Counted from the first letter of the stretch, positions 9,205 through 18,346 are shown. The stretch is DNA of 64,000 nt from CBDIBC01 sp965276635 (GCA_965276635.1 CBDIBC010000002.1:124001-188000); one strand, 5' to 3'. The notes: a model not told the origin generated them from the sequence alone. Made by a program: numbers and translations.

Positions 9205-9885
9205 CTAGGGCGTCGGGGTGTCTCGAATGGGGAGAAATCCACAGGGGTCCTCGGCGACGCGCACGAGTCCACCGTCGATCTTGTCGAAAACGACGACCGA
9301 GCCGGCACCGCTGTAATTAACCAGCGGCACCACCAACCGACCTCCGCCAGCGAGTTGGTCCCTCCATGACCAGGCGACTCTTGTCGCTCCGGTCGTGACG
9401 ATCACCCGATCGTATGGCGCTCGTCGCAAGCAGCCTTCCCGGCCGTCACCGATGACCACCTCGATGCGGTGCTGTCCGAGTCCAGCGAGGCTCCGCAGGG
9501 CTGCATCGGCCAGGTCCCGCTCGAGCTCAACGCTGACTACGTAGCCGTCGTCTCCTGCAAGTGCCGCCAGGAGTGCAGCGTTGTAACCGGTTCCGGTGCC
9601 GACCTCCAAGACGCGATGCCCCGAAGCTACCTGCAACCGCTCCAACATGATTGCGACCATCGTCGGCTGGGAAGCCGAACTGATCGGTGAACCGTCATCG
9701 GCGTGCTTTACCATCACGGCTTCGTCGAGGTAGGCACCGTGGGCGTCGACCTGCGGGACGAAGAGGTGGCGAGGCACGTGCTGCAACGCTTCTGCCACCG
9801 AGGCGGTGACGACCACTCCCGCGTCTATCAGTCGCGCAACCATCTGCGCTCGGAGCACTGTCGCCGCTTGTTCCATCGTAGGCAC
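9205..9885 (-). CDS. pcm: Protein-L-isoaspartate O-methyltransferase
   Basis: A 226-residue class I methyltransferase. The SAM-binding loop EVGTGTGYNAALLAAL and the upstream family signature SQPTMVAIMLE mark it as PCMT. The enzyme methylates abnormal L-isoaspartyl residues to start repair of aged proteins, in the cytoplasm. It lies 26 bases downstream of the flotillin-like gene on the same strand and may share its transcript. Length is normal and no defect was seen. Confidence 0.9.
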   Translation of the reverse strand: MPTMEQAATVLRAQMVARLIDAGVVVTASVAEALQHVPRHLFVPQVDAHGAYLDEAVMVKHADDGSPISSASQPTMVAIMLERLQVASGHRVLEVGTGTGYNAALLAALAGDDGYVVSVELERDLADAALRSLAGLGQHRIEVVIGDGREGCLRRAPYDRVIVTTGATRVAWSWRDQLAGGGRLVVPLVNYSGAGSVVVFDKIDGGLVRVAEDPCGFLPIRDTPTP

Positions 9886-9911
9886 GGGCCTGCCGGATGT
9901 AGCGGTTCAAT

Positions 9912-11144
9912 TCAGACGTCGTCGGCCCCGAGGCGACGATTTCCTTGCGGTGCGGTGTCCCGACTCGCAGCACCGCTTGGTAGATCAACCGGGGGGAGCC
10001 AACCCTTTCGATCCGTGGCAGCCGGACTGTCGGCGCCGTTGCTGGTGGTGCGGCCGACGCCACCGCGGCCGATCCCGGCACGGAGGGACTCCAGGACGGC
10101 GATCGACTGGCCAACGAGTCCGGCGACCGTCTCGTTGTACCCATCGGCGCCGTTGAGGACCGTGATGTTGGCGTTCGTCAATCCGCTGCCAATTCCTCTG
10201 ACAACATCCGGCAGCATCGCGATCAGCTGTTGGTCGAGGGCGACGCGGTCGTTGGCTGCGGCGGCATCGGCGCGGACTCGCGTCGCCTCGGCTTCGGCAG
10301 TGGCAAGCGCCTTGATCCTCTCCGCCTCCGCCTCCGCGGGACGGACTACCTCGGCGATGAGCTGCTGCTGACGAAGCTCGGCGTTACGCTCGGCCACCTT
10401 CGCCTGCTCGCCAAGAACGTCCTGCTGGGCCTGAGCGGCGGCTAGCGGACCGGCCTGCGCCGCCTTGGCCTGCGCGGCCTCGACCTCGGCATCGTACTGA
10501 GCCCTGGCAATGGAGGTCTGACGGGCATACTCGGCCTGGTTGCGGTCCGACTCTTGGCGCGCTTGGGCAGCCGCCTGATCCGCCGCGGACTGAGCGATAG
10601 CGGCCGTCTGGTTGACGGCCGCCACATGTGGCTGGCTGAGCGCCTTGATATACCCGGACCCTTGATCGTCGATTGACTCGATTTGCAGCGAATCGACCAC
10701 CAGACCAAGCTTGGCCATCTCGGGTTTTGACTGATCGAGGACTTCTTCTGCGAGCTTCTGCCGTTCGCGGATGAGGTCCTCGACTGTCATGGATCCGACA
10801 ATCGATCGGAGATGACCGGCAAAGATGCGCCCAGTGAGGCGCGTCATCTGGTCCTCGTCAGCAAGAAATCGGGTCGCGGCGTTGGTGATCGACTCTGAAT
10901 CGTTACCCACTTTGAATGCGATGACCGCCTTGACGGCCAGCGTGATCCCTTGCTGGGTCACACACGGTTCAAGAACCTCCGCCTCCTGCATCGATAACGT
11001 CAGAAAGGACACCTTGGAACGGAGCGGGAGAACGAAGGCTCCGTGGCCAGTCACGATCTTGAAAGGCGTGGCACCTTCCCCGCGGCCCTTCGATCCGCTA
11101 ATCAGCATCGCTTCGTCAGGTGAGGGTATGCGCCAACCAAACAT
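9912..11144 (-). CDS. Flotillin-like SPFH/band 7 domain protein
   Basis: About 410 residues from ATG 11144, preceded by GAAGGAG. The N-terminal half is an SPFH domain (VLPLRSKVSFLTLSMQEAEV, then FAGHLRSIVGSMTVEDLIRER). The second half is a long Ala/Glu/Gln coiled coil (EAEAERIKALATAEAEATRV), the layout of flotillins. Unlike many flotillins there is no clear N-terminal transmembrane helix; it starts MFGWRIPSPDEAMLISG. Such proteins form membrane-associated scaffolds that organise lipid microdomains. The preceding gene encodes an NfeD-like OB-fold protein, the usual partner. Confidence 0.9.
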   Translation of the reverse strand: MFGWRIPSPDEAMLISGSKGRGEGATPFKIVTGHGAFVLPLRSKVSFLTLSMQEAEVLEPCVTQQGITLAVKAVIAFKVGNDSESITNAATRFLADEDQMTRLTGRIFAGHLRSIVGSMTVEDLIRERQKLAEEVLDQSKPEMAKLGLVVDSLQIESIDDQGSGYIKALSQPHVAAVNQTAAIAQSAADQAAAQARQESDRNQAEYARQTSIARAQYDAEVEAAQAKAAQAGPLAAAQAQQDVLGEQAKVAERNAELRQQQLIAEVVRPAEAEAERIKALATAEAEATRVRADAAAANDRVALDQQLIAMLPDVVRGIGSGLTNANITVLNGADGYNETVAGLVGQSIAVLESLRAGIGRGGVGRTTSNGADSPAATDRKGWLPPVDLPSGAASRDTAPQGNRRLGADDV

Positions 11145-11196
11145 AGAGAACTCCTTCGTGATAGTTGCCAGTCGGGCGGAATGTCTCAGGGCGCAC

Positions 11197-11415
11197 CTAG
11201 TCGCTGAACCAGGTGACATCGACACTACGTGCGCCACGTGTGTCGATCACGACTACCGAGACGCCCACTTGGATCTCTTTGTCAGCGTAGGCGAGGAACG
11301 TCTCGGTGCCGCCCCGGATCTGGACTGTGATCTCGCCAGCCCGATCGGTCCCGGGAATTCGGGTGATCACCCGGCCCAGCTTCCCGACAACGGTCTCGGC
11401 ACTGCCGTCAGCCAC
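11197..11415 (-). CDS. Short NfeD-like (OB-fold) protein, flotillin partner
   Basis: A 72-residue protein read from GTG 11415, preceded by GAAAGGAGCGA. The sequence (VVGKLGRVITRI, GEITVQIRGG, KEIQVGVSVVVIDTRG) looks like an NfeD C-terminal OB fold without membrane helices. NfeD proteins pair with flotillin/stomatin proteins; here it sits 52 bases upstream of the flotillin-like gene on the same strand. Its membrane role is inferred from that pairing. Confidence 0.7.
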   Translation of the reverse strand: MADGSAETVVGKLGRVITRIPGTDRAGEITVQIRGGTETFLAYADKEIQVGVSVVVIDTRGARSVDVTWFSD

Positions 11416-11598
11416 CCCCTCGCTCCTTTCCCGCCCCACGGAAGATCCGCGGTGACCTACAGGACACAGTCTGTCACGGCGGCCCACCTTCAGCCCCAAC
11501 ATGATCGGCTTCTGCTGAAGATCGCAATGTGCCCGCAGCTGCGTCGCGCAGATCCCCGGAGGGAAGGGGCTTCTGGTGGTTGCTCCTCACCCGGCGGC

Positions 11599-12159
11599 CT
11601 AGCCGCCCGTGTAGGCGATGACCACGCGACGGTTCTGCTGCCGGCCGCCAGGATTGTCCGAGCCGTCGGGGTTGGTGTTGGGCGCCACGGGGTCGGCCTT
11701 GCCCAAGCCCTGAGCCTGGTAGGCGAGGGCACCGTTGCCGACGTTGGCCTGCAAGAAGGCCTGCACCGACGCGGCGCGGTTCTGGGAGAGGGTTTGGTTG
11801 TAGCTGTCGGTGCCGACGGAGTCGGTGTAGCCGTTGATCGTCACCGTGCCGGCCCCAGAGGACTTGAGCGTGCTGACGACATCGCCGAGCACGGCCTGGG
11901 AATCAGGCGAGAGGGTGGCCACGTTGAAGGCGAAGAGGATGTCGCTGCCCACGTTGAAGGTGTCGGGAGCGGGCTGGGTGGGGGCGATGCTGGTGATCCG
12001 AGGCTGCAGGCTCACGATCCGGGGCTGCAGGGTGACAACTCGCGGCGTGCCCGGTGTCGGCACCGAGCTTGCCCCCGCCGGGGAGGCCGCCGCCAGTGCG
12101 GCGCCGATGGCTGCGGCGCGCCGCGGCCGGGATCGCCACCGTCGAGGTCGGTCGGTCAT
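11599..12159 (-). CDS. Secreted OmpA/MotB-family peptidoglycan-binding protein
   Basis: A 186-residue protein with an arginine-rich start and hydrophobic stretch (AAAIGAALAAASPAGASS), a likely export signal, then a short repeat (PRVVTLQPRIVSLQPRITSI). The C-terminal OmpA-like domain runs from DILFAFNVATLSPDSQAVL, through INGYTDSVGTDSYNQTLSQNRA, to QQNRRVVIAY; the Asp and Arg that bind diaminopimelate are present. ATG 12159 overlaps the stop of the kinase gene (ATGA), so the two are translationally coupled. It probably anchors the surface to peptidoglycan. Confidence 0.88.
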   Translation of the reverse strand: MTDRPRRWRSRPRRAAAIGAALAAASPAGASSVPTPGTPRVVTLQPRIVSLQPRITSIAPTQPAPDTFNVGSDILFAFNVATLSPDSQAVLGDVVSTLKSSGAGTVTINGYTDSVGTDSYNQTLSQNRAASVQAFLQANVGNGALAYQAQGLGKADPVAPNTNPDGSDNPGGRQQNRRVVIAYTGG

Positions 12160-13823
12160 CGGCCCAGCGCAACGTTGGCGAAGGACCCCATGCCGCTGAC
12201 GAACGACACCGTGGTGACATCCGCAGGGGGGGGCGGCCACCAGCGCGGCTTCGTAGTTGGTCACCGTCTGCTGCTCGCTGTCGAAGTTCTGGCCGCCGAG
12301 GACGCTGCAAAGACACGTGGTGTCCTTGGCCGGATCCGCCATGAACGTCTCGTACTCCTTGAGTCCGGCCGGGTCGAGCAGGGCGACACCGCTGACGGTG
12401 TGGCCAAACGCGCCAGCAGTGGCGAGGTTGAAGCTCAGTCCCTCCTCCACGTTGGTCTCCGTGCCGATGCTCGCGGCCGACGGATCGACCTTCAGGGCGG
12501 ATACGACCAGCACCGCGCCCGGCTGGGCCCGCTGCACGACATAGAGCTGCAAGGTGATCCCGGCGATGGAGGACGCCATGCTGGCGATGGGCTGGTCGGG
12601 CACCTTGGTGACGACGGGGACGGAGGTGCCGGCGAGCTGGAACGTCATCGTCCGGCCCGATCCGGTGGTGGCGGGCTGGGCGCCGACGATAGGTGCGGAC
12701 CCCCCGGTGCGGCGGGTCTTGCCGTTCCCCTGAGTGGCGAAGAGGCCGATGGCCACCAGCGCGATGACCGCAGCCACGGCCCCGGCCGAGACTGCGAAGC
12801 GGCGGCGAAGGTGACGCACGGATGTTCGGTCAGGCGCTGGCGGACACACCGGCTCCGCCGTCGCGACAGGTTCGGGCCGCAAGGTGGAGGGCGGGGCGGG
12901 CTGGGGTACGGCGGTTCCCTCCATGTCCAGGGCCGGTGGCGCGGCGGCGAGCGCGTCGGTGGCCGCAGCGACGAACGCGCCCGCGGTGGCGTACCGCTGG
13001 CCCCGCTCCTTTGCCGTCGCCTTCGCCAGCACCTCGTCGAGGGTGGGAGGCAGGTTCGATCCGCCGCCGCTCAGCGTCGGCACCGGTTCGTTGACCGTGG
13101 CCCACAGCCGGGCGGCGGTGTCGGCGCGGTGGAACGGGACCCGGCCGCTGAGGGCGGTGTAGAGCACGGCACCGAGGGCGTAGATGTCGGCTTCCCTGCC
13201 AACCTCCTCACCGCGGACCTGCTCGGGTGCCACATAGTCGACCGTGCCGATCCAGCCCTGGCTGCCCGTCAGGCCCGGGTCGAACCGGCCCGCTTGACCA
13301 GTCCGAAGTCACCCAGGTAGGCGTGCTCGCCACCCTCGCGCCACTCAACCAGGATGTTGGCCGGCTTGACGTCGCGGTGGAGCAGCCCGGCGGCGTGTGA
13401 GGCATCGAGGGCCGACGCGACCTGCGCCACAAGACCGAGCGCCCGGCGCGGCTCGAGCGCCCCCTCATCGTCGATGATGGACCGCAGATCGGCGCCTTCG
13501 ATCCACCGCATAGTCACGTACAGCAGCCCGCCCTCCTCGCCCGCGTCGATGATGGGAACGACGTGGGGATGCTCGAGCGAAGCCGCCAGTCGGCATTCCT
13601 GGGCGAAGCGCTGACGAAAGCGAGGATCCTCGGCGAACCCAGGGGCGATCACCTTCAACGCCACCGTGCGGGCCAGGGCCAGATGGGTGGCTCGGCAGAC
13701 CACCCCCATCCCGCCTCGGCCGGCGATCTCCTCGATTCGGTAGCCGCCGAAGGTCATCCCGGGGCGCAGCTCCGCTGCAGGCCGCTCCGACCCGTCAGGC
13801 CATCCCCGCGCATCGTCTGTCAT
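12156..13823 (-). pseudogene. Membrane Ser/Thr protein kinase (PknB type), frameshifted twice
   Basis: The kinase domain begins GGYRIEEIAGRGGMGVV (glycine loop), with ALKVIAP (Lys), HRDVKPANIL (catalytic loop) and DFGLVK. A single-base deletion near 13285 in the activation loop shifts the frame; it resumes with GWIGTVDYVAPEQVRG. After subdomain XI comes a Pro-rich linker, one membrane helix (AVSAGAVAAVIALVAIGLFA) and an extracellular domain of about 190 residues. A second shift in a poly-C run near 12230 hides the true end (FANVALGR, stop at 12158-12156), which overlaps the OmpA-like gene. Because everything except two bases is well kept, assembly error is a serious alternative to inactivation. 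The divergent FHA gene fits phospho-Thr signalling. Confidence 0.85.
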
Positions 13824-13904
13824 AGCTGAGAGTATGACAACTGCCCCGATCCGGAGGGAACCCACCCTCAGGGTGGAAAAGCACTACCTCCAGACTGTTG
13901 TCCC

Positions 13905-14651
13905 ATGCCAGATGACCACGCACGTGAGGCCAAGCCCCCGATGACCCCGACACGGCAGGACGATCGGGACAGCCTCCGGTCCCGTTCGCCCGAGGAGATG
14001 AGGGCACGATCGGAGGCCCGCCGTCGCGGACTGCCGATCCTCGTGCTCCGTGAGCCGGACGGCTTCCAGCGCATCGTCTGTCTCGACTCGCCCGCGGGAA
14101 AACTGACCATCGGGCGTCGCGAGGACAACGACATCGCGGTCCCCTGGGACCCCAACACCTCGCGCCTCCACGCCGAGCTGCAGCTGCTGGGTGGGGAGTG
14201 GGTCATCATCGACGATGGCTTGTCGCGGAACGGATCGTTCGTCAACGGCAGGCGACTGACCAGACGCCGTCGACTGCGCGACGGCGACCTCATCTCGGTT
14301 GGCCTGACCGCGCTCCTGTATCGCGCGCCGCTCGAGGCGATCGCATCAACGGCGGCGAGCGACCAGCTCCCGGCCGTCCCTCGGCTCACCGACGTCCAAC
14401 GAGGTGTCCTGACCGCCCTGTGCCGTCCCTGCCGAGACCTGGAGGAACGACGACCTCCAGCCACCAACCTGCAGATCGCCGGCGAGCTGAGCCTCAGCGT
14501 CGACGCGGTCAAGACCCACCTTCGGGTCCTGTTCGCCAAGTTCCACGTGGAGCAGCTCCCGCGCAACGAGAAGCGAGTACAGCTGGCGATCGAGGCCATG
14601 CGCCGAGGCGCGGTCGTACCCGACAACCTCGAAGTGCCCGAGAGCGGCTAA
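13905..14651 (+). CDS. FHA domain protein with C-terminal HTH
   Basis: A 248-residue protein. Residues about 45-145 form an FHA domain (LTIGRREDNDIAV, SRLHAEL, SRNGSFVNGRRL), which binds phosphothreonine peptides. The C-terminal part (ATNLQIAGELSLSVDAVKTHLRVLFAKF) matches a LuxR/GerE-type helix-turn-helix. It is divergent from the Ser/Thr kinase gene, with 81 bases between them, so it could be a phosphorylation-read-out transcription factor for that kinase. That link is inferred from position only. Confidence 0.85.
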   Translation: MPDDHAREAKPPMTPTRQDDRDSLRSRSPEEMRARSEARRRGLPILVLREPDGFQRIVCLDSPAGKLTIGRREDNDIAVPWDPNTSRLHAELQLLGGEWVIIDDGLSRNGSFVNGRRLTRRRRLRDGDLISVGLTALLYRAPLEAIASTAASDQLPAVPRLTDVQRGVLTALCRPCRDLEERRPPATNLQIAGELSLSVDAVKTHLRVLFAKFHVEQLPRNEKRVQLAIEAMRRGAVVPDNLEVPESG

Positions 14652-14764
14652 CGGGCCCAGCGCCCGGGATTATCTGGTCGTCAACGTCGCCGCCGCAGGT
14701 AGCCCTGGTGCGACGGAGACGCTGCTGTTCATGAACGCAGCGGGGAAGTGGCATCCAGCAGACC

Positions 14765-15134
14765 GGTGCGACGCCCACGCCATGTGGCTCGTGGAGCTCG
14801 TCGAGGAGCCTGGCGTCACACCTACGGCCGCACCCTGGCAAAGGCCCGGGCGAACATCCGGGACGCCGCGACGCTGTGGTTCGAGACCGACCCCGACGCC
14901 CTGCCGCTCGTCGACGACGTCCGCCTGCCGGCCAAGGTGCGCACCAGCGCCGCCAAGGCCCATCAGGCCCGCCTGCGGGCAGCCGTCGCCCAGGAGGCGG
15001 CGGCCACGGCGACCAAGGCCGCAGCGGTCGCCCTGGTGCGAGACGGGCAGCTGTCGGTCCGGGACGCCGCCGAGATCCGCGGGCTGTCGCACCAGCGCGT
15101 CCAGCAGGTGGTGATCCATGCCGGCGACGACTAG
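14765..15134 (+). pseudogene. Orphan HicB-like antitoxin copy, frameshifted
   Basis: This stretch is a close copy of the intact HicB at 33255-33701. It encodes DAHAMWLVELVEEPGV in one frame, then HTYGRTLAKARANIRDAATL, VRDGQLSVRDAAEIRGLSHQ and the end in another. A one-base deletion at about 14812 causes the shift. No HicA lies upstream. Similarity between the two loci continues past the stop for about 40 bases (GTGGCCCCGGCGGTGTTGG is shared) and then ends, so this is a duplicated and decayed segment. The C-terminal HTH suggests it once bound DNA. Confidence 0.8.
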
Positions 15135-15159
15135 GCCGCCGAGTAGGTCACCAACCGCT

Positions 15160-15747
15160 TCACCACGTATATCCACCCACCGGGTGGCCCCGGCGGTGTT
15201 GGCGCACCCCAGCTCGCCGAGGCCGGCCTGCGCGCCCGCAGCGCCCAGCTCTACGCCCGCATCGCCCGACGAACCGCCCTTGCAGCCGCCGCGGGCGCCC
15301 AACTGCACCGTCGGTCACTTCCTTACCATGGGTTCGGCGGGGAGCGAGCTTGCTGTGTGCTCCGACCTGGACGCTCCTTCGCCCCCCTCGGGGAGCGAAT
15401 GCCTCGGGAACGATGAGATCGACTGGGAACCAGATCTCTTCGCGGCCTGCCCGGCGGCTCGTCACCCACGTCCCCGGCTCGTCGTGGCCGTCTCGCTGCA
15501 TGAGACTGAACCCGGCGTCGGACATGACCTGCTCGAGGAGGGGATCGTCGTCGAGCAGCGTCGGGTCGAGCGCCAGGTCGCCGTCGAAGGTGTAGGCGGC
15601 GACGGCGAGGTCTCCGCTGCCGGTGCGGAGGTAGACGGCCTGAGCGCCTACGACGACCAGGGCCGGGCGATGTGCGCGGCGGGCTTGCAGCGCGTCGAGC
15701 AACACTCGACGGGCGACCACAGTGCGGATGTCGTCGGCGATGGTCAT
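15160..15747 (-). pseudogene. Nucleotidyltransferase-like protein (AbiEii-type), C-terminus replaced
   Basis: ATG 15747 overlaps the stop of the preceding antitoxin-like fragment (ATGA). Residues 1-135 are coherent: VVVGAQAVYLRTGSGD resembles a nucleotidyltransferase active-site region, followed by FDGDLALDPTLL and VDLIVPEAFAPRGGRRS. After HSKLAPRRTHG (about position 15330) the sequence turns into arginine-rich filler running into the duplicated HicB segment. The C-terminal part is therefore missing. With the upstream fragment it resembles the toxin half of a type IV (AbiE-like) toxin-antitoxin pair. Identification is from sequence style. Confidence 0.55.
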
Positions 15748-16005
15748 GCCTTGCCGGCAGGGGGCGGCAGCCGATCGATCGGGGTCCGCCACTCCGCTTC
15801 ATGGTCGGTCATCCACTCCAAGAGGGCTTCGCCTTCGGCGGGCATGCGCCCGTTGCCGGAGAGGGAATCGAACGATCTGACTGAGCCCGGCCCAGACGAT
15901 GCCGTCGGCGGCCCGCGCGCGGTCGAACGGACCGTAGTTCGACGGTCGCACCAGCACGACGTCGGCGCCTTCGTCGGCCTCGAGGCCGACGGCGGTGAGG
16001 TGCGC
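15744..16005 (-). pseudogene. C-terminal remnant of AbiEi-like antitoxin
   Basis: The minus strand encodes DVVLVRPSNYGPFDRAR and GIVWAGLSQI, then after a frameshift near 15880 DSLSGNGRMPAEGEALLEWM and a stop overlapping the nucleotidyltransferase start. This is the style of the C-terminal domain of AbiEi-family or related proteins that sit just before a nucleotidyltransferase. The N-terminal part is absent: at about 16005 the DNA changes to an unrelated gene on the other strand. Confidence 0.45.
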
Positions 16006-16530
16006 TGCGGGCAGCCGAGGCGATCGTTGTCCGGGGGGCGTACCGTCGGAGTCCGGACCCGGAGCGGCCACGAGATCACGGCCCGCCGCGCTGTCCTGGC
16101 CGACGTCGTCGCCCCCCCACCTGTCTCGCGACCTGCTCGCGGCCGAGCCCCTTGCCGAGGCTCTCGACGCCGACCAGGGCCGGTTCCAGTGGGACGCCAG
16201 CACGGTCAAGGTCGATTGGGCGCTGTCCGCTCCCGTGCTGTGGTTCGCGGAGGACGCTCGCGGAGCTGCAACGGTGCACGTCGCCGACAGCCTCAACGAC
16301 CTCCCCCGGTCGTCCGCCGCCCTGGCTGTGGGCGACGTCTCGGCCTGGCCGTTCCTACCGCTGGGTCAGCGGGGCATGACCGACCCGATTCGCATGCCGC
16401 CCGGGCGGAGACCGTGGGGCCTACACCCACGTGTCTTGCGCCATCACCGGCGACGACAGCGGCGAGATCAGCGGGCGGTGGGACGCAGACGACGAGGCGG
16501 CGATGGCCCGGCGCTGCGTCGCGGCACCAG
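16005..16530 (+). pseudogene. Fragment of phytoene-desaturase-like FAD oxidoreductase
   Basis: About 170 codons in three frames read VVRGGRTVGVRTRSGHEI, LSRDLLAAEPLAEAL, GRFQWDASTVKVDWALSAPV and VWAYTHVSCAITGDDSGEI. This matches the middle-to-late part of CrtI-like NAD(P)/FAD-dependent oxidoreductases. Both the FAD-binding N-terminus and the C-terminus are missing. It abuts the AbiEi fragment and runs towards the heptose operon. It is a leftover, not a working gene. Confidence 0.6.
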
Positions 16531-16658
16531 CCGCCGCGTACCGCTCCGGGCCGAGCGGCGGGCGAGCGTTCTATGCAGCAACGCGTTGTGCTTCCGACGC
16601 GCTTCTGCACGAGACGACAGTGCCCCGAGCACCGTGCATGAAGCGCTGCTCCACCCTC

Positions 16659-17279
16659 TCAGCCCTGCAGCACGGCCGGGTCCCGTAGCACCGCCTGGTC
16701 GTGGGGCACTGGGTCGGTCATCTCGGCGACTCGCCGGTCGAACGCCGCGCAGAGTAGGTGGACGGCGACCTGGTGTACCTCTTGGACGGTGGGCGTGCCG
16801 GCGGCGACGATCGCGACGGTGTCGTCGCTGGCGGCGGCCAGCGGATTGGGGGCCGGCCCGGTGAAAGACCACACCACCATCCCAGCTGCCCGAGCGGCGT
16901 CCGCTGCGGCGACGACGTTCGGCGAACGGCCGGAGGTGGAGAACGCGATCAGCACGTCGTCGGGACGTCCGTGGGCGCGCACCTGGCGGGCGAACATCTC
17001 CTGCGGGCCGTAGTCGTTGGTTAGGGCGGTGAGCGCGGAGCCGTCGACGTGGAGTGCGAGAGCGCTGAACGGGGGCCGCTCCTCGAGGTACCGGCCGACC
17101 ATTTCTGACGCCAGGTGCTCGGCGTGGGCCGCGCTGCCGCCGTTGCCGACCGTGAGCAGCCGGCCGCCGTCGACCAGGCGGTCGGCCAGGCGCTTGCCCC
17201 AGGCCTGTACCTGTGTCAGCGCTGTCCGCTCGAAGTGATCGAGGGCGTCGCGCAGGGCGTCGAGGTGGGTGCCGGTCAT
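16659..17279 (-). CDS. gmhA: Sedoheptulose-7-phosphate isomerase (SIS domain)
   Basis: A 206-residue SIS-domain protein with VGNGGSAAHAEHLASEMVGR and FSTSGRSPNVVAAA, the hallmarks of GmhA. GmhA converts sedoheptulose 7-phosphate to D-glycero-D-manno-heptose 7-phosphate, the first step of activated heptose synthesis, in the cytoplasm. The ATG overlaps the stop of the upstream GT9 gene (ATGA). It is the last gene of an eight-gene minus-strand operon that also encodes HldE and a GmhB-like domain, so the assignment is well supported by context. DnaA-initiator-associating SIS proteins are the alternative, less likely here. Confidence 0.92.
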   Translation of the reverse strand: MTGTHLDALRDALDHFERTALTQVQAWGKRLADRLVDGGRLLTVGNGGSAAHAEHLASEMVGRYLEERPPFSALALHVDGSALTALTNDYGPQEMFARQVRAHGRPDDVLIAFSTSGRSPNVVAAADAARAAGMVVWSFTGPAPNPLAAASDDTVAIVAAGTPTVQEVHQVAVHLLCAAFDRRVAEMTDPVPHDQAVLRDPAVLQG

Positions 17280-18346
17280 CGGTGTGTTCCTTCGCTGGTG
17301 GTGGCCGCCTTCACCGGCCGATCGGCGACGTCGGCCAAGTAGGCGATATCAGCGGGGGCGGTGACCTGAGCGAGCGCGGCGACGACGTCGTCGACGCCGA
17401 TGGCGGCCAGGCCGGGGTCCATTAGGGTGGCGTGGGGGTCGCCGCGCCGGCCGGCCCAGAGCGCCACGTGCTGGGGGCGCCCGGGTGGGGGGCCCCACTC
17501 GTCGGGCGGCACTGGGCCGTAGAGGGTCACCGACGGGGTGCCCGAAGCGAACGCCAGGTGGGCGACGCCAGTGTCCCCGCTCACCACCCGCCCCGCAGCC
17601 TGCACGGCGGCGATGAGCCCGTCGAGGTCCGTCGAACCGGCCAGCACCGGCGCCGGGACCGCGGCACGGCGGGCTACGTCGAGGGCCAGGTCCCGCTCAG
17701 CGACGGACCCGGTGAGCACCACCCGGCGCCCGGCGCGCGCCTCGGCGTCGAGGACGGCGGCGAAGCGCTCCGAGGGCCAGCGCCGGCTTGGCGCTCCGGC
17801 ACCGGGATGGATGATCGTGGCGCCTACGGCCGTCGGCGGCGCCGCGACCGGCGACCGGCCAAGCGCCAGGTCGGCCCGATCGGCGGGGATGCCGTTGGCG
17901 TCGAGCAGCCGGCACCAGCGGGCGACCTCGTGCTCACCCGGCCGCCAGTCCGGGAAGCCCCGGGTCTCGGGAATCGCCGGGTGGGCGAAGGCGATGAGCC
18001 GCTCTGGGCGGAGCGCCAGGAGGAGGGGCTGGCTGCCCGGGCCCCGCCCGTGCAGGTCGACGGCGACGTCCGGGAAGGCAAGCGCCGGGTCGAGGGACGT
18101 CAGCTCGTGCCTGTCGCTCAGGGCGTCCGCCAGGCCCTCGCGACGGACGAGCGGCCAGAAGGCAGCCGGGGCGACCAGGGTGAGGTGGTAGTCGGCGAAG
18201 TGGCGGCGGAGGGCCCGGAGCGCAGGGATGCCGGTCAGCAGGTCGCCGAGGTTGAGCGCCCGCAGCACTACGACTCGGGGGCGCCCCGTCAAAGCCGGCG
18301 CCCCGTCGACGTCCGGCACCGGCGTCGACGTCCGGCACCCGGTCAC
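17276..18346 (-). CDS. Glycosyltransferase family 9 (heptosyltransferase-like)
   Basis: A 356-residue protein from GTG 18346, which overlaps the stop of hldE (GTGA). The opening VVVLRALNLGDLLTGIPALRAL is the classic GT9 acceptor-side motif. The C-terminal half carries IIHPGAGAPSRRWP and VSGDTGVAHLAFASGTP, the nucleotide-heptose site. GT9 enzymes transfer heptose from ADP-heptose onto lipid A core in Gram-negatives. In this actinobacterium the acceptor is unknown. It is one of two GT9 genes in the operon. Confidence 0.9.
   Translation of the reverse strand: MTGCRTSTPVPDVDGAPALTGRPRVVVLRALNLGDLLTGIPALRALRRHFADYHLTLVAPAAFWPLVRREGLADALSDRHELTSLDPALAFPDVAVDLHGRGPGSQPLLLALRPERLIAFAHPAIPETRGFPDWRPGEHEVARWCRLLDANGIPADRADLALGRSPVAAPPTAVGATIIHPGAGAPSRRWPSERFAAVLDAEARAGRRVVLTGSVAERDLALDVARRAAVPAPVLAGSTDLDGLIAAVQAAGRVVSGDTGVAHLAFASGTPSVTLYGPVPPDEWGPPPGRPQHVALWAGRRGDPHATLMDPGLAAIGVDDVVAALAQVTAPADIAYLADVADRPVKAATTSEGTHR

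Noticed and set aside
10825..13320. An 831-codon plus-strand open frame
   Set aside because: It runs antisense through the flotillin-like, OmpA-like and kinase genes. Its product is low-complexity and Arg/Gly-rich without domains; long antisense frames are expected at this GC content.
15118..16641. A 507-codon plus-strand frame
   Set aside because: It crosses the AbiE-like fragments on the other strand. Only a short part near 16,030-16,110 matches the FAD oxidoreductase; the rest is filler.
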